Shown here: positions 10,349 to 19,594 of the stretch, one piece after another | How the letters are laid out: the number at the start of each line of letters is the position of its first letter | How positions within the stretch are numbered: position 1 is the stretch's first letter | Source: Caenimonas sedimenti | GTDB lineage: Bacteria > Pseudomonadota > Gammaproteobacteria > Burkholderiales > Burkholderiaceae_C | NCBI RefSeq assembly: GCF_007833165.1 | Contig: NZ_VOBQ01000012.1 | Location: 186,001 to 250,000, forward strand | DNA: 64,000 bases | Direction of reading: 5' to 3' | The notes under the pieces: generated by a model | Told to the model about the DNA's origin: nothing | Database searches by the model: none | The model's input: only the letters and a program-made list of their open reading frames with translations | Position numbers and translations under genes: made by a program

Positions 10349-10522
10349 TCAGATCTGGACCATCTCGAAGTCTTCCTTGCGTGCGCCGCACTCGGGACAG
10401 GTCCAGTTCATCGGCACTTGCTCCCAGGGCGTGCCGGGCGCGATCCCGTGCTCGGAAGCACCGGCGGCTTCGTCGTAAATCCACCCGCAAATCAGACACA
10501 TCCACGTCTTGTTCTCAGTCAC
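10349..10522 (-). CDS. Rubredoxin
   Basis: A 57-residue one-iron electron carrier. The two metal-binding knuckles are clear: CLICGWIYDEAAG near residue 9 and CPECGARKEDFEM near 42, together with the PGTPW and VPMNW segments between them. The start is GTG at 10522, the only frame-consistent start after an in-frame TAA two codons upstream. An ATG seven codons in would cut the conserved N-terminus. It heads the pilGHIJ-chpA operon, an arrangement seen across Burkholderiales. Its electron partners cannot be read from the sequence. Confidence 0.93.
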   Translation of the reverse strand: MTENKTWMCLICGWIYDEAAGASEHGIAPGTPWEQVPMNWTCPECGARKEDFEMVQI

Positions 10523-10527
10523 AGCTT

Positions 10528-10571
10528 AAAGGGCCTTCGCATAGAATGCAACGATTGTATCGAGGCCCTTT
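10528..10571. promoter_or_regulatory. Divergent promoter region with hyphenated dyad (rubredoxin-pil operon / thiD-hemL)
   Basis: AAAGGGCCT (10528-10536) and AGGCCCTTT (10563-10571) form a perfect 9-bp inverted repeat 26 bases apart. Between the arms are a TACAAT on the minus strand (10559-10554), well placed as a -10 for the rubredoxin-pil operon, and a TAGAAT on the plus strand facing thiD. No convincing -35 was found for either. The dyad may be an operator for both operons or a transcribed hairpin; which is not known. Confidence 0.4.
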
Positions 10572-10615
10572 GCGACCCAACGCACAGCGTGCCAACGCGC
10601 GGAAGATCCAGGGCT

Positions 10616-11554
10616 ATGACAAACCCCAATAACATGCAGCCCTCCGTTGTCAAGCCGGGTGTGGAAGAAGATGGACCGGCCTGCGTGATGGTCTTCAACG
10701 CATGTGATCCGAGCGGTGCCGGCGGGCTCGCCGCGGACGTCACCGCGATCGCATCGGTGGGTGCGCATCCACTGCCCGTGGTCACCGGCGCCTATGCGCG
10801 CGACACCGCCGAAGTGTTCGACCATTTCGCCTTCGACGAAGAGGCCGTCGCCGAGCAGGCGCGCACCATCCTCGAAGACGTTCCGGTGCAGGTCATCAAG
10901 GTCGGTTTTGTCGGCAGCCCCGAAACGATCAGCACCATCGCCGAGATCGCGGCGGACTATCCGGACGTGCCCGTCGTGTCGTACATGCCGCCGCTTTCGT
11001 GGTGGGAAGAAGGCCCGACCGACCTCTACGAAGATGCCTTCCGCGAGCTCATGCTGCCGCAGACGACCGTGTTGGTAGGAAACCACAGTACGCTCTGGCG
11101 CTGGCTGCTTCCCGAGTGGAACAACGAGCGCAGCCCCACCGCGCGGGACATCGCGAAAGCAGCCGCCGAGATGGGCGTGCCCTACACGCTGGTGACCGGC
11201 GTGCCGCTGCCGGACCAGTTCGTCGACAACGTGCTCGCGACGCCGCAGTCGGTGCTGGCCAGCGAGAAGTTCGAACGCTTCGACGCCGTGTTTTCCGGCG
11301 CCGGCGATACGCTTTCCGCGGCACTGGCCGCATTGCTCGCGGGCGGTACCGACCTCGCGGCCGCGTCGGGCGAAGCCCTCGCCTACCTGGACCGCTGCCT
11401 CGACGGCGGCTTCCGCCCCGGCATGGGCCACGTCATCCCCGACCGCCTGTTCTGGGCCCAGCCCGAGGGCGACGAAGGCGAGGACGAGACCGTGGCGACA
11501 CCTGCCGAGACACAACAAGCGTTCGACCTGCCGGCGCACGACACCAAACATTGA
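10616..11554 (+). CDS. ThiD-like hydroxymethylpyrimidine/phosphomethylpyrimidine kinase family protein
   Basis: A 312-residue ribokinase-fold protein. The N-terminal [17 protein letters not shown] and [10 protein letters not shown] segments match ThiD enzymes, which phosphorylate HMP and HMP-P in thiamine synthesis. The start ATG at 10616 gives [10 protein letters not shown], with AGGG just upstream. Near the C-terminus the anion-hole motif reads [11 protein letters not shown]. Classical ThiD has GTGCT here with a catalytic Cys, and Asp is the base used by other ribokinase-family enzymes. An acidic tail of about 25 residues follows. It is separated from hemL by 2 bp. The family is firm; the substrate is less so. 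Confidence 0.8.
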   Translation: MTNPNNMQPSVVKPGVEEDGPACVMVFNACDPSGAGGLAADVTAIASVGAHPLPVVTGAYARDTAEVFDHFAFDEEAVAEQARTILEDVPVQVIKVGFVGSPETISTIAEIAADYPDVPVVSYMPPLSWWEEGPTDLYEDAFRELMLPQTTVLVGNHSTLWRWLLPEWNNERSPTARDIAKAAAEMGVPYTLVTGVPLPDQFVDNVLATPQSVLASEKFERFDAVFSGAGDTLSAALAALLAGGTDLAAASGEALAYLDRCLDGGFRPGMGHVIPDRLFWAQPEGDEGEDETVATPAETQQAFDLPAHDTKH

Positions 11555-11556
11555 CG

Positions 11557-12852
<1,296 letters not shown>

Positions 12853-12870
12853 TCGGCACCTGGCCGGCCT

Positions 12871-12886
12871 TGTGACGCGCATCACA
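12871..12886. promoter_or_regulatory. CRP/FNR-family binding site (TGTGA-N6-TCACA)
   Basis: A full consensus 5-6-5 palindrome, TGTGA CGCGCA TCACA, centred at 12878.5. It sits in the 80-bp gap between hemL and the 610-aa gene. The likely -10 (TACACT, 12909-12914) puts transcription start near 12921, so the site is centred at about -42, the position used by class II CRP activators. Direct GGCCGGCC octamers flank the site. Confidence 0.6.
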
Positions 12887-12908
12887 GCCCCCGGCCGGCC
12901 TCCGCTCC

Positions 12909-12914
12909 TACACT
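12909..12914 (+). promoter_or_regulatory. -10 element upstream of the 610-aa gene
   Basis: TACACT matches TATAAT at four of six positions. There is no recognisable -35; the expected place is just downstream of the CRP-type site, as is common for activator-dependent promoters. Transcription would begin about 12 bases before the ATG, just ahead of or within the GAGGAGG ribosome site at 12921-12927. Confidence 0.4.
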
Positions 12915-12932
12915 GCCGGCGAGGAGGACCGA

Positions 12933-14765
12933 ATGGACCTGAAGAAGCTGGCCGAATGGGAAGCCGCGCTCGAAACGGCCGCGGGCGCGGATGAAGTCGA
13001 TCTTGAGCCGGTGTGGGATGAGCTGACCGCAGCGGTCGAGGCGGAGCCGGACGCGCCCGAGCTGAGGCGCCTGCGCGTGCGGATGGCCGAGGCCACCTTC
13101 ATGCATGCGAGCCGGCATGAGGACCTGCTGGCGTTGCGCCGGCTCGACCCGGCCGACCGCCAAGCCCGGCTGGACCTCGCGCTGCTGCAGCATCGCTGGG
13201 CGTTCCTGCTGGTGCCGGATGGCGAAGACGACGACCTGGACGCGGAGAACGACCCGGCGGGCGACGAGGAGAGCGGGTTGGAACTGAGCCTCACGGTCCG
13301 CTCCGCCGAGCCGCCGACGGGTTCCCCCCAGGAATTGCTGCAGCAGGAGGCGCTCGGATGGCTTGCCCAGCTGCTGCGCGAACATCAGGCCGACGCCGCT
13401 TTCTGCGCCCACGTGTTTGCGCGCTGGGAGCAGGCGAACATCTATGCGCCCTGGCTGCGCCTCACGCTCTCGCTCGAAGCCGTTGCCGCGCACCCCGCCG
13501 ACGCTGCGCTGGCGCGCGTGCTGGCGCTCGCCTGGGCCGAGCTGGCCAACCAGGTGCCGGTGGAGTTCGACCCCGAGAACGCGCCACTCCCCATGGGCTT
13601 CCTCGTCGACGTGGGCGGCACCCTCTGGGATCCGTTCATGCAGGAGCGCGCCCTGGCGGCGCTCGCGGACCTGCTGCAACGCGACGCGGGCGACACCGAG
13701 CTGCTCGTGCGCCGGGCGCGGCTGCTCGAAGCCCGGTGTGATTTCGCCTCGGCGGCACGAGCCTATGCGGAGGCCGCCGATGCGGCCAAGCGCGCCGCCG
13801 AGATCGGGAACGATGCGCAGGCGGAAGACCTGTACGCGGAAATGCGCGATCAGGCGGCGCTTTGCGCCGGCGGCCGCCGTGCGCTTGCGAACGCGCTGGT
13901 CGAGGGCTTGGCCGATGCCGTGTCGAGATTCGGCGAGCCCCTGGCACTCCCGGAGGACGCGAGCGAGGCGCGGCGCGAGTTCGCCGCGGACTGGGAGCTG
14001 TCGATGCGCCAGCATGCTGACGAATTGCAGGCGAGCGTCGACGCCATGCGGGCGACGCAACCTGTCGACGGGCCCGACGCCGCGCAACAGGCCCAGATGC
14101 AGGCCATGGCGCAACAGGTGGCCGCCAGCGTGGTGGGCAGCATCTCGTTCACGCCGCTTCAGCCGCTGGCAATCGCCCCAGCGGCGTTCGAGCGGGACTG
14201 GGAGGCGGTCCTGCGCGAGCCGCGTGAGGCGCTGGCCGCCTTGCAATGGAGCGACTTGGGCTGGGTCGAGTGGCCCGCCTATCGTGCCTTGTTCGGCAGC
14301 CAGACGGTGTCGTCGGTCTGGTGCGCGCCTTGCCGAACTTTGCTGGCATTGGTTTCCGGCGCCGGCGGCAAGCCGCTGGTCGACCTCGAGTCGGAACTCG
14401 ACGACGGCCACATGCTGATCACCTCCCTGACCCGCGGGCGCAACTTCCTGACTGGCGGGCCGGATGTGGACACCCTCTTCATCGAGCCTGCGCTCGTCCT
14501 GTCCGAGGCGATCGAATTGCATGCGGCCCGCTTGAAGCTGGCCATGGCAGGGCGTCCCGGCGTGCGCGCCTTGCCGATCACCGACCTGGACGCGATGGGT
14601 GCGGCGCAAGAGCGCGCGCGCGCCTGCAAGACACGATTCCGCCTGGAACATGGCCTGACGGAGAGCGAATCGCTCGGTGTCCCCAGCGATTTCGCGGAGG
14701 TGTTCGCCCCCATGGCGCGGACGGCCGTGCGGCAGGCGCTGGAAGCGCTGCGCGCCCGGCGCTGA
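12933..14765 (+). CDS. Hypothetical protein, 610 residues
   Basis: I do not recognise this protein. It has no signal peptide or membrane segment and is rich in Ala, Leu, Glu and Asp, as expected for a cytosolic alpha-helical protein. Repeated helix pairs over residues 20-330 (for example LRRLRVRMAEA, LARVLALAWAELANQ, RRARLLEARCDFASAARAYAEAAD) look like TPR or other alpha-solenoid repeats, though no strict consensus was confirmed. A short acidic loop EDDDLDAENDPAGDEE lies near residue 95. The C-terminal third (from about 400) looks more globular, with WCAPC near residue 465. A strong GAGGAGG ribosome site precedes the ATG. A CRP-type site lies upstream and purH converges from the right. Confidence 0.8.
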   Translation: MDLKKLAEWEAALETAAGADEVDLEPVWDELTAAVEAEPDAPELRRLRVRMAEATFMHASRHEDLLALRRLDPADRQARLDLALLQHRWAFLLVPDGEDDDLDAENDPAGDEESGLELSLTVRSAEPPTGSPQELLQQEALGWLAQLLREHQADAAFCAHVFARWEQANIYAPWLRLTLSLEAVAAHPADAALARVLALAWAELANQVPVEFDPENAPLPMGFLVDVGGTLWDPFMQERALAALADLLQRDAGDTELLVRRARLLEARCDFASAARAYAEAADAAKRAAEIGNDAQAEDLYAEMRDQAALCAGGRRALANALVEGLADAVSRFGEPLALPEDASEARREFAADWELSMRQHADELQASVDAMRATQPVDGPDAAQQAQMQAMAQQVAASVVGSISFTPLQPLAIAPAAFERDWEAVLREPREALAALQWSDLGWVEWPAYRALFGSQTVSSVWCAPCRTLLALVSGAGGKPLVDLESELDDGHMLITSLTRGRNFLTGGPDVDTLFIEPALVLSEAIELHAARLKLAMAGRPGVRALPITDLDAMGAAQERARACKTRFRLEHGLTESESLGVPSDFAEVFAPMARTAVRQALEALRARR

Positions 14766-14778
14766 GCGGCCCGCGGCT

Positions 14779-16350
14779 TCAGTGCCGGAAGTGCCGCACG
14801 CCTGAAAACACCATGGCCACGCCGCGCTCGTCGGCGGCGGCGATCACTTCCGCATCGCGCATGCTGCCGCCGGGCTGGATGACGCAGGTGGCGCCGGCAT
14901 CGACCACGACGTCGAGGCCGTCGCGGAAGGGGAAGAACGCGTCGCTCGCGACCACCGTGCCCTGCAGCGACAACTTGGCGTGTTCCGCCTTGATGCTCGC
15001 GATGCGGGCGGAATCGAGCCGGCTCATCTGGCCCGCCCCCACGCCCATGGTCATGCCGCCCTTGCAGAAGACGATGGCGTTCGACTTGACGTACTTCGCC
15101 ACCTTCCAGGCGAACAGCAGGTCCTGCAATTCGTCCGGGGTCGGTTGCTTCTTCGTCACGACCTTGAGGTCGGCCAGCGCAAGTTCGCGGTTGTCTGCAG
15201 TCTGCATCAGCAGGCCCGAGCCCACGCGCTTCACGTCCATCGCGTTGCGGCCCTGGTCCCAGTCGGTCGGCCCGCCCGGCGGCAAGGCGATCTTCAGCAC
15301 GCGCACGTTCGCCTTGGCCTGGAAGATGGCCAGCGCCTCCGGCGTGAACTCCGGCGCCATCAGCACCTCGACGAACTGCTTCGCGACGGATTGCGCCGCG
15401 GCTTCGTCCACCGTCCGGTTGAAGGCGATGATGCCGCCGAAGGCGGAGGTGGGGTCGGTCTGGAACGCCTTGCCGTAGGCCTCCAAAGCGCCCTTGCCGA
15501 CCGCCACGCCGCAGGGGTTCGCGTGCTTGACGATCACACAGGCGGGTGCGTCGAAGCTTTTCACGCATTCCCACGCCGCGTCGGCATCGGCGATGTTGTT
15601 GTACGACAGCTCCTTGCCCTGGAGCTGCTGCGCCATCACCAGCGAGCCGGGCGCCGGATGCAGGTCGCGATAGAACGCCGCCTGCTGATGCGGGTTCTCG
15701 CCATAACGCAGGTCCTGCAACTTGACGAAGCGGCCGTTGGCCTGACCGGGGAACAACGTGCGGCCGCCCTCGGGTTGCAGGCTGGAGAGATAGTCGCTGA
15801 TCGCGGCGTCGTAGTTGCTGATGCGGTTGAAGGCAGCAACCGCCAATGCGAAGCGGGTCTTCTCGGCAATCTTGCCGTCGGCGCGCAACTCGGCCAGCAC
15901 CTGCCCGTACTGGCTCGCGTCGGTCAGCACCGCGACGTCCTTCCAGTTCTTCGCCGCGCTGCGGACCATCGCCGGCCCGCCGATGTCGATGTTCTCGATG
16001 GCGTCCTCCAGCGTGCAGCCCGCCTGGCCCACCGTCTGCTCGAACGGATAGAGATTCACGACGAGGATGTCGATGGTGTCGATGCCGTGCTGCTTGAGCG
16101 CCGCCACGTGTTCCGGGACGTCGCGCCGCGCCAGCAGCCCGCCGTGCACCTTGGGGTGCAGCGTCTTCACGCGGCCGTCCAGCATCTCCGGGAACCCGGT
16201 GACCTCCGCCACTTCCGTCACTGGCAGGCCCTGCTCGGCGAGCAATTTGGCCGTGCCGCCGGTGGAGATGAGGCGGACGCCGAGCGCGTGCAGGGCCTGG
16301 GCCAGGTCGACGATGCCGGCCTTGTCGGAAACGGAGAGGAGTGCTTGCAT
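14779..16350 (-). CDS. purH: Bifunctional AICAR formyltransferase/IMP cyclohydrolase
   Basis: A 523-residue enzyme for the last two steps of IMP synthesis. The IMP cyclohydrolase domain (about residues 1-195) starts [18 protein letters not shown] and contains [29 protein letters not shown] and [14 protein letters not shown]. The AICAR transformylase domain follows, with [24 protein letters not shown] (catalytic Lys-His pair) and the C-terminal [11 protein letters not shown] and IQPGGSMRD. Length is typical. It begins 10 bp after fis, so it is read with dusB and fis. Confidence 0.97.
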   Translation of the reverse strand: MQALLSVSDKAGIVDLAQALHALGVRLISTGGTAKLLAEQGLPVTEVAEVTGFPEMLDGRVKTLHPKVHGGLLARRDVPEHVAALKQHGIDTIDILVVNLYPFEQTVGQAGCTLEDAIENIDIGGPAMVRSAAKNWKDVAVLTDASQYGQVLAELRADGKIAEKTRFALAVAAFNRISNYDAAISDYLSSLQPEGGRTLFPGQANGRFVKLQDLRYGENPHQQAAFYRDLHPAPGSLVMAQQLQGKELSYNNIADADAAWECVKSFDAPACVIVKHANPCGVAVGKGALEAYGKAFQTDPTSAFGGIIAFNRTVDEAAAQSVAKQFVEVLMAPEFTPEALAIFQAKANVRVLKIALPPGGPTDWDQGRNAMDVKRVGSGLLMQTADNRELALADLKVVTKKQPTPDELQDLLFAWKVAKYVKSNAIVFCKGGMTMGVGAGQMSRLDSARIASIKAEHAKLSLQGTVVASDAFFPFRDGLDVVVDAGATCVIQPGGSMRDAEVIAAADERGVAMVFSGVRHFRH

Positions 16351-16360
16351 TTCTGAGGGG

Positions 16361-16597
16361 TTATTTGAGGAGCTTGTGCTCGATCAGCTTCTTGCGCAGC
16401 GTGTTGCGGTTCAGGCCCAGCCATTCCGCCGCGCGCGACTGGTTGTTCTCGGCTTTCGCCATCACCACCTCGAGCAGCGGCTTCTCGACCGCCTTCACCA
16501 GCATTTCGTACATGCCGTCGGGCTCGGTCCCGCGCAGGTCCCGGAAGTACCCCTCCAGGCTGGAGCGCACGCACTCCTCGATGTGCTTCTTGCTCAT
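16361..16597 (-). CDS. fis: Fis family nucleoid-associated transcriptional regulator
   Basis: A 78-residue DNA-binding protein made mostly of the Fis helical core and helix-turn-helix. The C-terminal [20 protein letters not shown] is the near-invariant Fis HTH; the preceding helices ([14 protein letters not shown]) form the dimer core. It lacks most of the longer N-terminal beta-hairpin found in enteric Fis, as is usual in betaproteobacteria. Its ATG overlaps the dusB stop (ATGA), reproducing the widespread dusB-fis pair. Fis shapes chromosome topology and growth-rate-linked transcription. Confidence 0.95.
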   Translation of the reverse strand: MSKKHIEECVRSSLEGYFRDLRGTEPDGMYEMLVKAVEKPLLEVVMAKAENNQSRAAEWLGLNRNTLRKKLIEHKLLK

Positions 16598-17631
16598 TCC
16601 TGTTCCGCGTGTTCGGGCGCTGCAGGCACGTTGACCGCCGGCATGCGATCGGTGTGCCCCGCGAGTTCGTCGAAGAAGGCGGCCACACCCTCGTGCTGCG
16701 CGCGGCTGTCTTCGACCAGGTTCATGCGGTCGCGGAACTCCGCGCCGCCCGGCAGGTGCTTCACGTACCAGCCGATGTGCTTGCGGGCGCTGCGCACACC
16801 CGTGTACTCGCCATACAGCGCGTAGTGGTCCTCCAGGTGCGCCAGCAACGCGCGCCGGACTTCCGCCACCAGCGGCGGCGCCAGGTGCGTGCCGGTGGCC
16901 AGGAAGTGCGTCACCTCCCGGAAGATCCACGGCCGCCCCTGCGCCGCCCGGCCGATCATCACTGCATCGGCGCCGGTGGCGCGCAGGACGTCCCGCGCGC
17001 GCTCAGGTGTGTTGATGTCACCGTTGGCCACGACCGGAACACCGACCGCGTCCTTCACGGCCGCAACGGTTTCGTATTCGGCTTCACCGCGGTAGCCCTG
17101 CTCGCGCGTGCGGCCGTGCACCGTGAGCATCGCGATGCCACTGTCAGCGAAAGCACGCGCCAGCACCACGGCATTGCGATGCTCGCTGGACCACCCGGTG
17201 CGCATCTTCAAGGTCACGGGCACGCCGTGCGGCTCGCACGCCCGGACGACGGCCTGCGCGATGGCGATGGCCAGCGGCTCGTCCTGCATCAGCGCGGACC
17301 CCGCCCACTTGTTGCACACCTTCTTGGCCGGGCAACCCATGTTGATGTCGATGATCTGCGCGCCGCGCTCGACGTTGTACGCCGCGGCTTCGGCCATCAT
17401 CGCGGCGTCGGTGCCGGCGATCTGCACGGCCACCGGCCCGGGCTCGCCGGTGTGGTCGGCCCGGCGCGAGGTCTTCAGGCTCGCCCACAGCTCGCGGCGC
17501 GAGGTGACCATCTCGCTCACCGCGTAGCCCGCGCCGAAGGCGCGGCACAACTGGCGGAACGGGCGGTCGGTGACTCCCGCCATCGGCGCCGCGAACACGT
17601 TGTTCGCGAGGGAGTGCGGGCCGATGTTCAT
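16594..17631 (-). CDS. dusB: tRNA-dihydrouridine synthase B
   Basis: A 345-residue FMN enzyme that reduces specific uridines in the tRNA D-loop. Visible marks are APMAGVTDRPFRQLCRAFGAG at the N-terminus, IDINMGCPAKKVCNKWAGSA with the catalytic Cys, VTLKMRTGW, the FMN-site VHGRTREQGYRG, VVANGDINTP and GADAVMIGRAAQGRPWIF. The C-terminal helical domain binds tRNA. Length and motifs match DusB. It is the first gene of dusB-fis-purH, and a TACAAT lies upstream on the minus strand at 17675-17670. Confidence 0.96.
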   Translation of the reverse strand: MNIGPHSLANNVFAAPMAGVTDRPFRQLCRAFGAGYAVSEMVTSRRELWASLKTSRRADHTGEPGPVAVQIAGTDAAMMAEAAAYNVERGAQIIDINMGCPAKKVCNKWAGSALMQDEPLAIAIAQAVVRACEPHGVPVTLKMRTGWSSEHRNAVVLARAFADSGIAMLTVHGRTREQGYRGEAEYETVAAVKDAVGVPVVANGDINTPERARDVLRATGADAVMIGRAAQGRPWIFREVTHFLATGTHLAPPLVAEVRRALLAHLEDHYALYGEYTGVRSARKHIGWYVKHLPGGAEFRDRMNLVEDSRAQHEGVAAFFDELAGHTDRMPAVNVPAAPEHAEQE

Positions 17632-17761
17632 GCGGGGGTGTCTGGGGCATTGCCGAAAAAAGAGGCACGATTGTAGGCCCGGCCGATTTCAGCGCTTGAA
17701 ACGAAAAACTGCGTATGCGCCTACAGGTCCGCGGCACTTGACTGGCTTAACATGCGCCCGG

Positions 17762-18232
17762 ATGGAAGAGTGGATGAACTCGATGCTGGCCCTGCTGGCG
17801 CTGCCCCAGTACGGACTGTCCACGCTGTTCGTCGCGGCCTTCATTTCGGCGACGCTGTTGCCGATCGGGTCGGAGCCGGCGCTGTTCGGCCTGCTCAAAC
17901 TCAACCCCGACATCTTCTGGAGCGCAGTGTTCGTCGCCACCGCGGGCAACACCCTGGGTGGGATGCTCGACTTCTGGATCGGCTACGGCGCCCACGAGGT
18001 GCATGACAAGTACAGCAAGTCGCGCTCGCACGTGAAGGCGCTGGCCGTGCTGGAGAAGCTCGGCCCCAAGGCCTGCCTGCTCGCCTGGCTGCCGCTGGTC
18101 GGCGACCCGCTGTGCGCGGTGGCCGGTTGGCTGCGCATGTCGTTCTGGCCCTGCGTGGGCTACATGCTGATCGGCAAGTTCCTGCGTTACCTGGTCATGA
18201 CGGCGGCGCTGCTCTGGGCTTTTCCGCACTGA
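17762..18232 (+). CDS. YqaA family membrane protein (SNARE-associated/DedA-like)
   Basis: A 156-residue inner-membrane protein. Hydrophobic segments occur around LSTLFVAAFISATLLPIGSE, IFWSAVFVATAGNTLGGMLD, LLAWLPLVGDPLCAVAGWLR and the C-terminal MLIGKFLRYLVMTAALLW. The re-entrant-like PIGSEP and GNTLGGMLDFWIG motifs, and the WLPLVGDPLCAVAG segment with an acidic residue in the membrane, are typical of YqaA and the wider DedA superfamily. Some DedA-superfamily members recycle lipid carriers; the YqaA role is unknown. The start could be 17762 or 17774; neither has a good ribosome site. Confidence 0.85.
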   Translation: MEEWMNSMLALLALPQYGLSTLFVAAFISATLLPIGSEPALFGLLKLNPDIFWSAVFVATAGNTLGGMLDFWIGYGAHEVHDKYSKSRSHVKALAVLEKLGPKACLLAWLPLVGDPLCAVAGWLRMSFWPCVGYMLIGKFLRYLVMTAALLWAFPH

Positions 18233-18384
18233 ACATTCGCCCCCGGTGCTTCCGCCGACTGCTCCGGAGAGGCCGGCTGGGCGGCAATGCCGGCGGCCGC
18301 GAGCAACAGCGCGGCGGACAAGCCGACTTCCCAGCACCGGAGCAACTTGCGCCGAAGGCGCGCGGATCGCATTGAAATGGCCAT
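18187..18384 (-). CDS. Small putative secreted protein, 65 residues
   Basis: A short frame with a convincing export signal: a basic start (MRSARLRRKLLR), a hydrophobic stretch (VGLSAALLLAAAGIAA) and a possible cleavage after AAQPA. The mature part would be only about 30 residues, rich in Ala, Ser and Pro, with one Cys. A GGGAG ribosome site sits six bases before the ATG. The 3' end overlaps the tail of the convergent yqaA-like gene by 46 bp. Without comparative data this may be a real micro-protein or chance coding in GC-rich DNA. Confidence 0.4.
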   Translation of the reverse strand: MAISMRSARLRRKLLRCWEVGLSAALLLAAAGIAAQPASPEQSAEAPGANVQCGKAQSSAAVMTR

Positions 18385-18471
18385 GCAACACTCCCAGGTG
18401 AAGCGCCGCGGCCGAAGCCGGGGCGTGGAAGCATCATGCGCCGCGCGGGACGCGGAAAGCTGTGAACTCGG

Positions 18472-19563
18472 CTAGCTGCTGAAAAGGAAGTTCATCACGT
18501 CGCCATCCTTCACGACGTAGTCCTTGCCTTCGCTGCGCATCTTGCCCGCGTCCTTGGCGCCCTGCTCGCCCTTGAAAGCGATGTAGTCGTCGAACGCGAT
18601 GGTCTGGGCGCGGATGTAGCCCTTTTCGAAGTCGGTATGGATCACGCCGGCGGCCTGCGGGCCGGTGTCTCCGACATGGATGGTCCAGGCGCGCACTTCC
18701 TTCACGCCGGCGGTGAAGTACGTCTGCAGTCCGAGCAGCTTGAAGGCCGCACGGATCAGCCGGTTCAGCCCAGGCTCGTCCTGGCCGATCTCGGCCAGGA
18801 ACATCTGCTTGTCCTCGTCGCTCATGTCGGCCATCTCGGCTTCCATCTTGGCGCAGATGGCCACCACCGGCGCGTTCTGCGCAGCCGCGTATTCGCGCAG
18901 GCGGTCGAGGTACGGGTTGTTGTCGAAGCCCTTCTCGTCCACGTTGCCGACGAACATCGCCGGCTTGGCGGTGATCAGGCACAGCGGCTGCAGCAGCGGC
19001 AGTTCTTCCTTGCTGAAGGCGATGGTGCGGACCGGCTTGCCCTCGTTCAGGGCCGCCTGGCACTTCTCGAGGATGGCCACCAGCTTGGCGGCTTCCTTGT
19101 CGCCCGAGCGGGCCGTCTTGTTGTGGCGGTGCAGCGCCTTTTCGACGGTGCCCATGTCGGCCAGGCACAGCTCGGTCTGGATCACCTCGATGTCCGAGAT
19201 CGGGTCCACCTTGCCGGCGACGTGGATGACGTTCTCGTCGTCGAAGCAGCGCACCACGTTCAGCGTGGCGTCGGTCTCGCGGATGTGCGCCAGGAACTGG
19301 TTGCCCAGCCCCTCGCCCTTGCTCGCGCCCGCGACCAGCCCGGCGATGTCGACAAACTCGACAATGGCTGGCACGATGCGTTCAGGCTTGACGATGGCGG
19401 CCAGCGCGGCGAGGCGCGGGTCGGGCAGTTCGACCACGCCGACGTTGGGCTCGATCGTGCAGAAAGGATAGTTTTCGGCGGCGATTCCCGCCTTGGTCAA
19501 GGCGTTGAACAAGGTGGATTTGCCAACATTGGGCAGCCCCACGATCCCGCACTTCAAACTCAT
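18472..19563 (-). CDS. ychF: Redox-regulated ribosome-binding ATPase YchF
   Basis: A 363-residue Obg-related P-loop protein of the usual YchF length. The start is fixed by [23 protein letters not shown], with the Walker A motif GLPNVGKST. Other marks are [18 protein letters not shown] (G2 region), [21 protein letters not shown] (G3), and the C-terminal TGS domain ([20 protein letters not shown] and [16 protein letters not shown]). YchF binds ribosomes and prefers ATP over GTP. It is divergent from the 7TM/GGDEF-like gene, with only about 30 bp between starts. Confidence 0.96.
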   Translation of the reverse strand: MSLKCGIVGLPNVGKSTLFNALTKAGIAAENYPFCTIEPNVGVVELPDPRLAALAAIVKPERIVPAIVEFVDIAGLVAGASKGEGLGNQFLAHIRETDATLNVVRCFDDENVIHVAGKVDPISDIEVIQTELCLADMGTVEKALHRHNKTARSGDKEAAKLVAILEKCQAALNEGKPVRTIAFSKEELPLLQPLCLITAKPAMFVGNVDEKGFDNNPYLDRLREYAAAQNAPVVAICAKMEAEMADMSDEDKQMFLAEIGQDEPGLNRLIRAAFKLLGLQTYFTAGVKEVRAWTIHVGDTGPQAAGVIHTDFEKGYIRAQTIAFDDYIAFKGEQGAKDAGKMRSEGKDYVVKDGDVMNFLFSS

Positions 19564-19594
19564 GTCAGTTCTCGCAAATGAAGCCCGAAAGTGT

